Source: Parahaliea mediterranea
GTDB lineage: Bacteria; Pseudomonadota; Gammaproteobacteria; Pseudomonadales; Halieaceae
DNA length: 64,000 nt
Reading direction: 5' to 3'
Assembly: GCF_003402235.1 (NCBI RefSeq)
Contig: NZ_QEWO01000002.1
Location: forward strand, 806,001-870,000
Shown: one piece after another, positions 34,962 to 44,031 of the stretch
Numbering within the stretch: the first letter of the stretch is position 1
Layout of the letters: each line of letters begins with the position of its first letter
Notes under the pieces: generated by a model
Told to the model about the DNA's origin: nothing
What the model saw: only the letters and a program-made list of their open reading frames with translations
Databases searched by the model: none
Made by a program: the position numbers and the translations under genes

Positions 34962-35985
34962 TTTCGATACCCTGAGCGCCGCTGAACAAACAGCTCGACT
35001 CACCAATCTCGCACAATCAGCGCTGCCCTTGTGGGGGTTGGCGGCGAGCGAACTGCATCTCATCAAGTTTCGCGAGAACGCCGTTTTTCGTGTGTCCGCC
35101 CCCGGCGGGGAGAAATACGCACTACGCATCCATCGCCACGCCTACCACAGCGATGAGGCACTGCGCTCGGAACTGCAATGGATCGCGGCCCTTGATGCCG
35201 GAGGCATTCGCGTGCCGTCGATCATCCCCACCAACGATGGCAGGCTGTTTGCTCATGCGCAGTCCAACGATGTGCCCGGTGAACGCCAGATCGATCTCTT
35301 TGAGTGGGTGGAAGGCAAGCAGCTTGGCGCTGTTGAAGTCGGGCTCGACCCTGGCCAGTCCATCGCCCATGTCTACGGTACCATCGGCGAGCTGGCCGCC
35401 AGGCTTCACACCCAGGCGCTGGCCTGGCAACCGCCAGACGGCTTCCGCCGGCACGCCTGGGATGCCGACGCACTGGCGGGCGACAATCCCCTGTGGGGAA
35501 GATTCTGGGACTTGGCAGCGCTGACGCCCTCGCAACGGTCGCTGCTGCTTGAGGCAAAGGATCGCGTTTACCGCGGCCTCAAGGAGTATCAGGCAGACCC
35601 AGAAAATTCCAACCGCTACAGCATGATTCACGCCGACTTTGTGGCAGAAAATCTGCTGGTTAACGGTAGCGATGTACGCTTGATTGATTTTGACGATGCC
35701 GGGTTTGGCTGGCACTTGTTCGAGTTGGCAACGGCCCTGTATTTTGAGCGTGGCGAGCCCCACTTCAACGAGGCTTACAGGGCTCTCATCGCCGGCTATC
35801 GCAGCGAATGCCACCTGCCGGACACACAGCTGGTGCACATGCCGCTTTTCTTTGCTGCACGCAGCTTCACCTACCTGGGCTGGGTACACACACGCCCCGA
35901 AACAGAAACGGCACGCAACCTGACGCCAGCGTTGATTGAGATGTCCTGCGAGGCAGTCAACGACTATTTCAGCGCCAGCCAGTAA
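34954..35985 (+). CDS. APH/choline-kinase-family phosphotransferase (probable amino-alcohol kinase)
   Basis: 343 residues of the aminoglycoside phosphotransferase fold. Brenner-type catalytic loop H226-A-D228-F-V-A-E-N233 (IHADFVAENLLV) and metal-binding D245-F-D247 (LIDFDDAG). GTG start at 34954 overlaps the phospho-lyase stop. Human hydroxylysine kinase (an APH-fold enzyme) works with an AGXT2L-type phospho-lyase (known), so this gene probably phosphorylates the hydroxyl of an amino alcohol to create the lyase substrate. Candidates are ethanolamine-like or aryl-ethanolamine compounds. Confidence 0.83.
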   Translation: MADFDTLSAAEQTARLTNLAQSALPLWGLAASELHLIKFRENAVFRVSAPGGEKYALRIHRHAYHSDEALRSELQWIAALDAGGIRVPSIIPTNDGRLFAHAQSNDVPGERQIDLFEWVEGKQLGAVEVGLDPGQSIAHVYGTIGELAARLHTQALAWQPPDGFRRHAWDADALAGDNPLWGRFWDLAALTPSQRSLLLEAKDRVYRGLKEYQADPENSNRYSMIHADFVAENLLVNGSDVRLIDFDDAGFGWHLFELATALYFERGEPHFNEAYRALIAGYRSECHLPDTQLVHMPLFFAARSFTYLGWVHTRPETETARNLTPALIEMSCEAVNDYFSASQ

Positions 35986-36024
35986 CCCCCGGCGCAGCTC
36001 GGTTTAGTTTCCAAACGCTGAAGC

Positions 36025-36057
36025 AAAAAACGCCGCGGCTCATGCCGCGGCGCTTTT
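36025..36057. terminator. Bidirectional terminator
   Basis: Nine-base perfect stem CGCCGCGGC / GCCGCGGCG with TCAT loop (36031-36052), flanked by AAAAAA on the left and CTTTTGG on the right. It serves the rightward kinase gene and the convergent TonB receptor gene. Confidence 0.85.
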
Positions 36058-36088
36058 GGTGGTTGTGTTCGCCCCTGTGGTGCCTGGG

Positions 36089-38362
36089 TTAAAAGCTGTA
36101 GCGCGCAGACACGCCCGCCCAACGCGGCTTGCCGTAGGCCTGCTGGTTAAAGCCGAAGGAGCCCGTGAAGTCGAAGGTGTACACAAGGTACTCCTCATCG
36201 GTCACGTTATTAACAAAGGCAGAGAATATCCAGGCGTCACTCGGGCTCGCCCACTCCAGGCGCAGGTTAGTCAGCGAATAGCCATCCTCCCGTGCGATGT
36301 CGGGGTTCTGGATATCAAAATACGTCTCACCTTGGTAAGAATAGGTTGCCAGCGCCGACATGGTGCCGTCCATAAAGCCCCAGGCGTAACGTGCGGAGCC
36401 ATTGAATGACCAATCCGGCGCCGATACTGCGGTACGATCGCGCAGCACCCCGGCACCGTCGGGAACATCTTCCACCGTGGTGTCGAGATAGGAAACACCG
36501 AGCGCAAGGTCCAGCCCCTCTATCGGTGCTGCGGTGAGCTCCAGTTCACCCCCCCAGTATTCGCCATCGGTGTTAAAGATAACCTGGTTGAGCAGTTCGA
36601 AGCGGAAGGTCTGCAGGTCCGAGTAGTCGTAGTAGAACGCCGCACCATTCAGGCGCACCATCCCGCCGGCGAGGTCGCTCTTAAAACCGATCTCGTAGGC
36701 ATCAAGCACTTCTTCGTCATAGGGGACGGTCTCTGGCACATTACTGGCGAAAATGAAGGTCTCGTCCAGGAAGCCGGTGTTAAAGCCGGCTGATTTGGTG
36801 CCGCGCGAATAGCTGGCGTAAACCAGCAGGTCATCGGTGGGGCGCCAGTCGAGTTCCAGCTTGCCGGTGACACTGGATTCATCATGCTTGGCCAGGCTGC
36901 CGACGGTATCGGTGCTGAAAAAGAAGGTACTGTCAGGCAGTGGGCGAGTTGGCGTCAGTGGGAGGTTGCCTGCCGCCGTCTCCGCGGCAAATATGCCGGA
37001 CCGGTCGAAGCCCTGGTAGTCCAGCTCCTTCTCTTCCGAGCTGTAACGCAGCCCTGCGATAATGCTCCACTGGTCACTGATGGCGTATTCATATTGCCCA
37101 AACACCGACCAGGACTCGGTCTCCTGGGTCATATCCGTATCCAGGAAAACGAAGTCCAAACCCAGCGCATCCAACGTGTAGTTGGCGGTGACCTCGTTGT
37201 CAAAGTAATAGATGCCGGTAACCCACTGGCTGCGATCATCGCCACCGGACAACCGGAGCTCCTGGGTAAACTGATCCGTTTCAGCGGGGAAGCTGGGCGC
37301 TAACGGCACCGGGCCCGCATCGGTATCCTCTTCCTGGGTCCGCTCGACGGTCTGGTAGGCAGTGATCGAGGTCAGCAACAGGTCATCGTTGAGCTGCCAG
37401 TTGGCGGTAGCTGCGCCACCTTCGGTTTTCACATAGACCCGCCCTTCCCGGTCGTAATCCCCCGCCCACGGGTCACCGTCGGTATCCTTGTAGCCGAAGA
37501 CATTACAACCAGGGCAAGTGCCCCAGAAGTCCTCGTTACCGGGCAGCGCAACCGAGGTAAACCCGTCGGCACCAATCTTGGTTGACTGGTGCTGCCAGGC
37601 CCCCACTTCGGCATCGTTCTTGCCGTAATTGGCCGACAGCAGCAGGTCAAACGTATCGCTGGGCACCCACTTCAACTGGCCCCGGGCAGCCCGGGACTCC
37701 AGGCCATTGTAATCGCGGCCAATACGGTTTTTGACGTAGGGATCATAGTCGTGTGTCGCCACCGAGAGGCGGCCCATCAGGGTGTCACTCAAGGCTCCGC
37801 CAATCGCACCCTCAAACTTGACCTGGCTTTCCTCACCAAGGGTCAAATCGGCGTAGCCATTGAATTCGTCGGAAGGTTGCTCAGACAAAAAGTGAACCAG
37901 GCCACCGGTGGTATTGCGCCCGAACAGTGTTCCCTGTGGCCCGCGCAGTACTTCTACGCGCTGCAGGTCGAACAACTGGAAGGACAGCCCCGCCATTGCC
38001 CCGCGGTACACTTCGTCCATGTACACGGCGACGGGGTTTTCATTGGCGTCAGTAAAATCATTGAGGCCAACGCCGCGCAGGAAGAAGTTGGTCTGGCTGC
38101 CCTCGGCGTTCGGTGTGGTGTAGTTCAGTCCTGGGGTCATGGTCACTACATCGGTGCTTGTGACCATGCCCAGCTCTCGCATGCTTTCACCGGTAAAGGC
38201 AGTAACAGACACCCCGATATCCTGCATGCTCTGCTGCCGCTTCTGCGCGGTAACCACCACTTCTTCCAGTTGCTGGGCAAGCCCTGGTGCGCAAGTAAAC
38301 AGCGCCAGGCTGACCGCTGCGCCGATGCGGCATTTGGGGATTCCGGATTTATCGTTCTTCAT
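36089..38362 (-). CDS. TonB-dependent outer-membrane receptor
   Basis: 757 residues. Signal peptide (AVSLALFTCAPGLAQ), QLEEVVVTAQKRQQSMQDI plug start, RVEVLRGPQGTLFGRNTTGG plug motif, and a barrel ending in WAGVSARYSF with the terminal phenylalanine typical of outer-membrane proteins. Start at 38362 is placed seven bases after GAGGG; upstream ATG codons exist but lack a site. Convergent to the kinase operon and next to a FeaR-like regulator; cargo unknown, plausibly an aromatic amine conjugate. Confidence 0.92.
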   Translation of the reverse strand: MKNDKSGIPKCRIGAAVSLALFTCAPGLAQQLEEVVVTAQKRQQSMQDIGVSVTAFTGESMRELGMVTSTDVVTMTPGLNYTTPNAEGSQTNFFLRGVGLNDFTDANENPVAVYMDEVYRGAMAGLSFQLFDLQRVEVLRGPQGTLFGRNTTGGLVHFLSEQPSDEFNGYADLTLGEESQVKFEGAIGGALSDTLMGRLSVATHDYDPYVKNRIGRDYNGLESRAARGQLKWVPSDTFDLLLSANYGKNDAEVGAWQHQSTKIGADGFTSVALPGNEDFWGTCPGCNVFGYKDTDGDPWAGDYDREGRVYVKTEGGAATANWQLNDDLLLTSITAYQTVERTQEEDTDAGPVPLAPSFPAETDQFTQELRLSGGDDRSQWVTGIYYFDNEVTANYTLDALGLDFVFLDTDMTQETESWSVFGQYEYAISDQWSIIAGLRYSSEEKELDYQGFDRSGIFAAETAAGNLPLTPTRPLPDSTFFFSTDTVGSLAKHDESSVTGKLELDWRPTDDLLVYASYSRGTKSAGFNTGFLDETFIFASNVPETVPYDEEVLDAYEIGFKSDLAGGMVRLNGAAFYYDYSDLQTFRFELLNQVIFNTDGEYWGGELELTAAPIEGLDLALGVSYLDTTVEDVPDGAGVLRDRTAVSAPDWSFNGSARYAWGFMDGTMSALATYSYQGETYFDIQNPDIAREDGYSLTNLRLEWASPSDAWIFSAFVNNVTDEEYLVYTFDFTGSFGFNQQAYGKPRWAGVSARYSF

Positions 38363-38543
38363 GGGACTACCCTCTGTCATTGTATTGTTATCGACACCAA
38401 GCATACCGACGACACAATACCGCCTGCCTCGCCGTCGCTGCACTGGTGAATATCGTTAACCCTACAACCTTACTGCGCCACGGGAGTTGTCTCTGCGCGC
38501 AAACCCAGATTGGCTCAGGGAGAATGAGGTCCCGGAGGCTGCG
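38363..38543. promoter_or_regulatory. Upstream region of the TonB receptor gene
   Basis: 181 bases between the receptor start and the stop of the AraC gene. It contains an inverted repeat with seven-base arms, GTATTGT at 38382-38388 and ACAATAC at 38414-38420, spaced 25 bases apart. This may be a regulator site; no promoter boxes are certain. Confidence 0.35.
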
Positions 38544-39500
38544 CTACTCGGCCCCGAGTGCACGCCGGTAGCGGGCGGGGGAATCCCCGAAGGCGCGCTT
38601 GAAGGCCCGGCTGAAATGGGCCGGATCCTTGAAACCGAAGCGGTAGGCAATGTCTGCTATGGAATACCGGTGATAGGAGGCATTACTGAATGCCTGGCGC
38701 GAGGCATCCAGGCGCATCCCAAGAATGTAGCGAGAGACGGACACCCCTTCATCAGCGAATAACAAATGGAGATAGCGCGTGGAGATGCCCAGCGACTGAG
38801 CGACCCAACCCGGCCCCAGGCGCTCGTCATGCAGATGTGAGCGAATGAACTGTTTGATCCGGTGCAGATGTTCGCATTTCACACCGCTATCCAGGCGATC
38901 CCGCCGCTCCGACTCCTCGCTGTGTGTCAATGTAGTAGCAAGCAGGTCAATCACGTTGGCTTCCAGCCGTTGAGCCAGCACACCGTCCATATCATCCAGC
39001 CGACTGACAATGGATGTCACAAACTGGGAAAACAGGCCGTTTGCCCCGACCCTGGCGTCCCTGCGCACTCCAAGATGCCGCTCGGGATGATGCAGGCAGT
39101 CCTCCATCAACGGCTGGGGTACCGACAACACCACCTGGGAATAATCAGAGGGAAAGTGTAATTCGTAGGGCTCGGAACTCAGGCAAAGCGTAAAGTCACC
39201 AGGGCGCAGGTGCGCTTCGCGCCCCCGGTGGCAAATCAGGCTTTCCCCCTCTACCTGCACCTTGACCAGATACTGGGTGCTGGACACACGGCCAATGTGG
39301 CTGCGCCGGCGGTACACATCCAGAGGCGTACTGCGTACGGCGGCAAAACCCAGTTCACCAAACTGCCGGCGCTCAATCGCACCACGAAAGCCTCCACGAC
39401 TGTCGCGCGGGGTCTCGCAGTCCATGGGAAAGAACAGTTCACTCACCTGCGTGTCGAACTGATCAAAGCCCTGTATCTCGACCTCCATCAGACTACCCAT
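38544..39500 (-). CDS. AraC-family regulator, FeaR-like
   Basis: 318 residues. An N-terminal AraC-binding-like domain (as in FeaR, the activator of tyramine oxidase and phenylacetaldehyde dehydrogenase genes in E. coli) is followed by a C-terminal helix-turn-helix pair with LGPGWVAQSLGISTRYLHLLF and YSIADIAYRFGFKDPAHFSRAF. I start at 39500 with GAGGAGG 11 bases upstream; 39488 is possible. It is the last gene in line with the paa operon, 78 bases after the symporter, and next to a TonB receptor promoter. Confidence 0.83.
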   Translation of the reverse strand: MGSLMEVEIQGFDQFDTQVSELFFPMDCETPRDSRGGFRGAIERRQFGELGFAAVRSTPLDVYRRRSHIGRVSSTQYLVKVQVEGESLICHRGREAHLRPGDFTLCLSSEPYELHFPSDYSQVVLSVPQPLMEDCLHHPERHLGVRRDARVGANGLFSQFVTSIVSRLDDMDGVLAQRLEANVIDLLATTLTHSEESERRDRLDSGVKCEHLHRIKQFIRSHLHDERLGPGWVAQSLGISTRYLHLLFADEGVSVSRYILGMRLDASRQAFSNASYHRYSIADIAYRFGFKDPAHFSRAFKRAFGDSPARYRRALGAE

Positions 39501-39578
39501 CGCAACTGCGGCCTCCTCACCGAATTGCCCTGACGCCGCTGCAGGTACCACCAAGTGAACGCCTGCAGCGCCATAAAG

Positions 39579-41276
39579 TCAAACTGTCCGTTGCGCTGAG
39601 CGCGCCGCCCCTGCAGGCGGTGCGTTACCAAACTCCGACCGCAGCAGCAGGGCAGGATAGTTCCCGCGATCCCTGTCAGCCCGGCTGGAGCGGTCAGTGA
39701 CAGAGAACAACCAGCAGGCGGCCAGCGCCATTGGCAGGGTAAACAGGGCAGGATAATCGTAGGGAAACAGCGCCTGCTCAAAGCCCAGCACCGATACCCA
39801 GACCTGCGGGCCAATGACAATCAACACCACCGACGACACCAGGCCCAGCAGGGCACCAATGATTGCACCGCGGGTTGTGAAACCCGCCCAAAACAGGGAG
39901 AGAAACAGCACCGGGAAATTCACCGACGCCGATACCACCATGGGCATTGCCGCTATAAAGGCGACGTTTTCGTCCTGGAACAGAATGCCAAGCACCACAG
40001 CGATGGCGCCAATGGTCAACGTGCTAATTCGGGTCAGTTGCAATTCCTTTGCCGGGTCGGGCTCACCCTTGCACAGCACCTCGGCATAGAGGTCATGGGA
40101 AATCGCCGCGGCCCCGGATACCGTCAACCCCGCCACCACCGCAAGGATTGTGGCAAAGGTGACCGCCGACATGAAGCCGGTGAGCATGTCGCCGCCAACG
40201 GCGGTGGCCAGGTGGATGGATGCCATGTTGCTGCCACCGATGATCCCGCCGTCTGCGTCAAAGAAACGGGGGTTGCCATAGAGCAACATGACGGTGCCAA
40301 AGCCGATAACCAACAGCGCAATGTAGAAGTACCCGATAAATACCGAGGCGTAGAATGCGGACATCTTCGCCTGGTGCATATCCGGTACGGTATACAAGCG
40401 CATCAATACATGCGGCAGGGCCAGCGTGCCAAACAGCATCGACACCAGCGTCGTGGTGACCTGCAGCGGATCCTTGAACAACAGCCCCGGGCGAAGGATG
40501 GCATCGCCCGACGGGTGCGCCGCCGAAGCCTGTACCAGCAACTCATCTAAGCTGTAGCCCACGTTGTGTAGCACCAGAACGGCACAGATAGTAACCCCGG
40601 TAAGCAGCAGCACCGCTTTCACAATCTGCACCCAGGTCGTGGCCAGCATGCCGCCAAAAGCGACATAGGCCAGCACCAGAGCGCTGATAGCGATCACCGC
40701 CACTTCGTAGGGCAAGCCAAACAGCAGCTGGATCAGCTTACCGGCGCCAACCATTTGGGCTATCAAGTACAGAATCACCACAATCAGGGTGCCGAATACC
40801 GTCACCAGGCGGATCGGTGTGCGTTCCAGGCGCTCGGAAACCACGTCAATGAAGGTGAAGCGGCCGAGATTGCGCACCCGCCGCGCCAGCAGGAACAGCA
40901 TCAACGGCCAGGCTGAAAAGGCACCCAAGGCCAGCACCAAACCGTCGAAGCCGCCGAGGAAAATCAGCCCCGTAATGCCCAAAAACGATGCGGCAGACAT
41001 AAAGTCGCCGGCTATGGCCGCGCCATTCTGCAGGCCACTGATCTGGCCACCTGCATTGTAAAAATCGTGACTGCTGCGGGTGCGGTTGGCCGCCCACCAG
41101 GTAATAAACAGCGTCACCAAAACAAACAGCAGGAACATGCCAATGGCGACAGGATTGAGTGTGTGGCGGGCCGCCCCACCGTCGGGCGCAGGCGCGGCGG
41201 CAAGCGGAGCGCTGGCCAGCAAGAACCCCGTGGTCGCCGGAAACGCACGGAAAAGGCGATAGAGAAGTGAGCGCAT
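39579..41276 (-). CDS. Sodium:solute symporter of the ActP/PaaL (phenylacetate permease) type
   Basis: 565 residues, about 13 membrane segments, SSSF family. The segments FYNAGGQISGLQNGAAIAGD and MSAASFLGITGLIFLGGFDG are typical of cation/acetate symporters (ActP). Its four-base distance from a DUF485 gene is the standard partner arrangement. Within a phenylacetate operon the substrate is most likely phenylacetate or a related aryl acid, as for PaaL/PhaJ-type permeases in pseudomonads (inference from context). Confidence 0.87.
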   Translation of the reverse strand: MRSLLYRLFRAFPATTGFLLASAPLAAAPAPDGGAARHTLNPVAIGMFLLFVLVTLFITWWAANRTRSSHDFYNAGGQISGLQNGAAIAGDFMSAASFLGITGLIFLGGFDGLVLALGAFSAWPLMLFLLARRVRNLGRFTFIDVVSERLERTPIRLVTVFGTLIVVILYLIAQMVGAGKLIQLLFGLPYEVAVIAISALVLAYVAFGGMLATTWVQIVKAVLLLTGVTICAVLVLHNVGYSLDELLVQASAAHPSGDAILRPGLLFKDPLQVTTTLVSMLFGTLALPHVLMRLYTVPDMHQAKMSAFYASVFIGYFYIALLVIGFGTVMLLYGNPRFFDADGGIIGGSNMASIHLATAVGGDMLTGFMSAVTFATILAVVAGLTVSGAAAISHDLYAEVLCKGEPDPAKELQLTRISTLTIGAIAVVLGILFQDENVAFIAAMPMVVSASVNFPVLFLSLFWAGFTTRGAIIGALLGLVSSVVLIVIGPQVWVSVLGFEQALFPYDYPALFTLPMALAACWLFSVTDRSSRADRDRGNYPALLLRSEFGNAPPAGAARSAQRTV

Positions 41277-41280
41277 TTTC

Positions 41281-41523
41281 CTAGCCCTCCCGCCGATAGA
41301 GCCACAGGAACGCCAGTTCCAGCGCCAGGAAGAACAGGATGAGAAACACGAACATCAGCAGCGACCCGGTGATGTGGCTGCCGGGCAGGGCGCGAGTCAG
41401 GAAGGCCCCCGCGCCAGTCCAGTTGAGGACAAAGGCAAAATACGACAGCAGAATGATGACCGAGAACACCATTCTGCGCCGGGTGCGGCGCCGGACCAGC
41501 GCAAGTTTACCTTCCGTTTCCAT
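41281..41523 (-). CDS. DUF485 small membrane protein
   Basis: 80 residues with two membrane helices (VIILLSYFAFVLNW and LLMFVFLILFFLALELAFLW). DUF485 proteins are nearly always encoded immediately before ActP-like symporters, as here, and are thought to be accessory subunits; no enzymatic function is known. Confidence 0.88.
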   Translation of the reverse strand: METEGKLALVRRRTRRRMVFSVIILLSYFAFVLNWTGAGAFLTRALPGSHITGSLLMFVFLILFFLALELAFLWLYRREG

Positions 41524-41529
41524 GGCCCC

Positions 41530-41889
41530 TCACAGGTAGTTATTCTTTGGATGGCAGGTCGCGCAACTGTGCACCGGCCCGGAAGCCTCGCCCTTGTCCC
41601 GCGCCGCCAGATGGCAATCGCGACAGAAAGCGTGGAAGCGGGTTTCGATATCCATCACCACCTCCGGCGACGATTTGTGACACTGCAGGCAACTGCCACC
41701 GCCGGAACCGTCAACGAAGTTATGGTGGCACTGGGTGCAGGAGGTGGCAATATGATCAGCATGATCAAACGCCAGGGGCCACAGGGGTTGTGAAGGCAGC
41801 ACCGCCCGATGCCACCGGTGGGCCAGCGCCAGCACACAGGCCAGCAGGACGGCCGCCAAGGCCAGGCCGTAGATGCGAAGCACATTCAC
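41530..41889 (-). CDS. Membrane-anchored tetraheme cytochrome c (c3-like)
   Basis: 119 residues. N-terminal membrane helix (about 5-23), then four CxxCH heme sites: C51-C54-H55, C67-C70-H71, C89-C92-H93 and C109-C112-H113. Additional histidines (H43, H46, H56, H86) could be distal ligands, as in small bis-His c3/c7 cytochromes. I use the GTG at 41889, which overlaps the stop of the b-heme gene (GTGA); a longer frame reaches 41919. The two together look like a quinol/cytochrome electron transfer module inside the paa operon. Confidence 0.82.
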   Translation of the reverse strand: MNVLRIYGLALAAVLLACVLALAHRWHRAVLPSQPLWPLAFDHADHIATSCTQCHHNFVDGSGGGSCLQCHKSSPEVVMDIETRFHAFCRDCHLAARDKGEASGPVHSCATCHPKNNYL

Positions 41890-42599
41890 TCCACAGCCTG
41901 CCCGGGCAGGCTCCACCAAAGCACGAGACTGCAGGTAAATACAAAGACATAAAGACCCACCAGCTCAGTCCGCCCAAAACGGGCGTCGGGCGCGAGCAGC
42001 GGGCTGGGCAGACGCAACTCTACGGACAGGCAGTAGGCTAGCGTCAGCAGCCCGCCCGCCGCCAGCAGCAACGCGCGTGGCAATGCCGGCAGCAGCAGCG
42101 CGGCCCACACCGCATGGTACAGCCCGGCGAGCAGACCCAGGAGGGCCAGCACGCCGTGCAGCCAGCGCCAGGAGGGCAGGCCGCCGGGAAAAGCCCGGCG
42201 CAGCCGCTGCCCGGACAATAGCGCCAACAGTAGCAACGCCACCGTGGCCAGCAGGGCGGCCAGCATCGGCCCCGGTGCCCGGGGATGCAGGTAGGAAAGC
42301 ACCTGCTCCTCTGCGACCAGGCTGAGTACCATATGGGCCGCTACCAGAGCCAATGCCAGGTAACCCAGTTGCCGGTGCAGTTCGCGGGTAAGCAGCGCTC
42401 CGGCACGCTGGGCCAGCGGGCGCAGGACGAAGGGCAGCGCGAGGAAGCCGAGGGCCAGATAGCCCAGCAGCATGGCCAGCCCCTGTACCGGCTCGGCAGC
42501 GGCCAGCCGTTCGGCCGCCAGCGCCAGCCCGACGGGAATCAGGGCCAGGCCGTAGCACAGGACGAGTAATCCCCAACGGACAGCGCCACGCCGCTTCAT
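41886..42599 (-). CDS. Di-heme b-type membrane protein (ferric-reductase-like domain)
   Basis: 237 residues with about six membrane helices. Two histidine pairs spaced 14 residues apart on separate helices (H75/H89 and H148/H162) fit two stacked bis-His b hemes, as in ferric reductase/MsrQ and cytochrome b families. Start overlaps the EthD stop (ATGA), and its stop overlaps the tetraheme cytochrome start. I see no flavin or NAD domain, so it must exchange electrons with quinone or with its cytochrome partner. Confidence 0.72.
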   Translation of the reverse strand: MKRRGAVRWGLLVLCYGLALIPVGLALAAERLAAAEPVQGLAMLLGYLALGFLALPFVLRPLAQRAGALLTRELHRQLGYLALALVAAHMVLSLVAEEQVLSYLHPRAPGPMLAALLATVALLLLALLSGQRLRRAFPGGLPSWRWLHGVLALLGLLAGLYHAVWAALLLPALPRALLLAAGGLLTLAYCLSVELRLPSPLLAPDARFGRTELVGLYVFVFTCSLVLWWSLPGQAVE

Positions 42600-42916
42600 T
42601 CAAGCTTGAGACGCACTTCAGAGAAGCTCATTCTCGGGGTGACATCGGTGTAATTGGGCACGTCGGCGCCAATCTCCTTGCCGGCGGCGGCCAGCCCGGC
42701 TTTCAGCTGGTCGATATCCTCGAACAGGATATCCACACTCGCCCACAGCAAATCTTCTCCTCCGGGTGCCTTGCCCGCACCCAGGTGTAGCACGGTTCCA
42801 ACGTGGCCAAAATCGGCCAGCAGGCGCTCACAAAGCGGTATGTGTGAATCGCGGTAATAATCCATGTCGAACTTGCTGCCTTCGGTGCGCGGATACTCAA
42901 CTCTCATGCCGTACAT
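42596..42916 (-). CDS. EthD-family protein
   Basis: 106 residues of the EthD dimeric alpha+beta barrel family (MRVEYPRTEGSKFDMDYYRDSHIPL with the conserved YYRDSHIPL part). EthD proteins are small catabolic accessory factors of uncertain activity. It lies 15 bases after paaE and overlaps the next gene. AGGAA stands nine bases before the start. Its presence in a phenylacetate operon is uncommon to my knowledge. Confidence 0.8.
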   Translation of the reverse strand: MYGMRVEYPRTEGSKFDMDYYRDSHIPLCERLLADFGHVGTVLHLGAGKAPGGEDLLWASVDILFEDIDQLKAGLAAAGKEIGADVPNYTDVTPRMSFSEVRLKLE

Positions 42917-42931
42917 AATCGTTATTTCCTG

Positions 42932-44023
42932 TTATTTCTGGTCAAAATCAACAATCACCCGATCAGATATCGGGTGGGCCTGGCAGGTCAGGATAAGGCC
43001 CGCTTCAAGTTCACCGGGCTCCAGGGCATGGGTGATGTCCATGTCCACTTCACCTTCAATCAGCCGGGCCTTGCAGGTGGAGCATACGCCCCCTTTGCAG
43101 GAATACGGCAAATCGAGACCATGACTGATGCCAGCGTCCAGCACATTTTCACCGTCCGCAGTGAGGTCGAAGGTGCTGGATCGCCCGTCCATCACCACTG
43201 TCACCTCACTGACTTTGCCGGCAAAGGCCTGGGCGCGCGCGTGGTGCTTTTCGACAATTTCACGGGCGTCGTCTGCAGAGGCAGCAAACAGTTCGTAGTG
43301 AATGTTCGATTCGGCAACCCCGACGCCGCGCAGGCCACGGGACACTTCAGAAATCATCGACTCGGGGCCACAGATAAAATAGTGGTCGAAGCTGTCGAGG
43401 CTAATCAGCTGCCGGTTGAGCTCGGCCCCTTTGCGATTGTTCAACCTGCCGTTCAGGATATCCGCCCCCTGGTCCTCCCGACTGAGAATGTTGATCCATT
43501 GAAAGCGGGTCAGGTAGCGGTTCTTCAGGAAGCTGAGTGTCTCCCTGAACATAATGGTATTGGTGCGCTGATTCCCGTAGAGCAGAGTAACCGAAGCCTC
43601 GGGCTCGACTTCCAGGATCGACTTGATGTTCGATACCACCGGCGTAATGCCGCTACCAGAGGCGATAAACAGGTATTTGCGCCCCGCAGCCGGATCCAGC
43701 GGCACAAAAAAGCTGCCCTGGGGCGGCATCACATCAATACTGTCGCCGGCCTGCAGGCTGTCGTTGATGAAGTTGGAGAAAACGCCACCATCCACCCGTT
43801 TCACCGCCACTTGCAGCTGACGATCGTTAACCCCGGAACAAATCGAGTAGGACCGACGCAGCTCAGCCTCCCCTACCGTGGCGCGCAGGGTCAGATATTG
43901 GCCAGGGTCGTGGCGAAAGGTGTCCTGCAAAGGGCCGGGAATATCAAAGCTCAAGCGCACCGCATAATCGGTCTCTGGCTCTACACGGCCTACCGTCAGG
44001 CTATGAAACTGAACGTCGTTCAT
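42932..44023 (-). CDS. paaE: PaaE, reductase subunit of phenylacetyl-CoA epoxidase
   Basis: 363 residues: FAD-binding domain (RRSYSICSG), NAD(P)H domain (YLFIASGSGITPVVSNIKSI) and a C-terminal plant-type [2Fe-2S] ferredoxin domain with the CKGGVCSTCKARL cysteines and a later cysteine in LTCQAHP. It feeds electrons to the PaaABCD di-iron epoxidase. Confidence 0.95.
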   Translation of the reverse strand: MNDVQFHSLTVGRVEPETDYAVRLSFDIPGPLQDTFRHDPGQYLTLRATVGEAELRRSYSICSGVNDRQLQVAVKRVDGGVFSNFINDSLQAGDSIDVMPPQGSFFVPLDPAAGRKYLFIASGSGITPVVSNIKSILEVEPEASVTLLYGNQRTNTIMFRETLSFLKNRYLTRFQWINILSREDQGADILNGRLNNRKGAELNRQLISLDSFDHYFICGPESMISEVSRGLRGVGVAESNIHYELFAASADDAREIVEKHHARAQAFAGKVSEVTVVMDGRSSTFDLTADGENVLDAGISHGLDLPYSCKGGVCSTCKARLIEGEVDMDITHALEPGELEAGLILTCQAHPISDRVIVDFDQK

Positions 44024-44031
44024 GGCGACTC

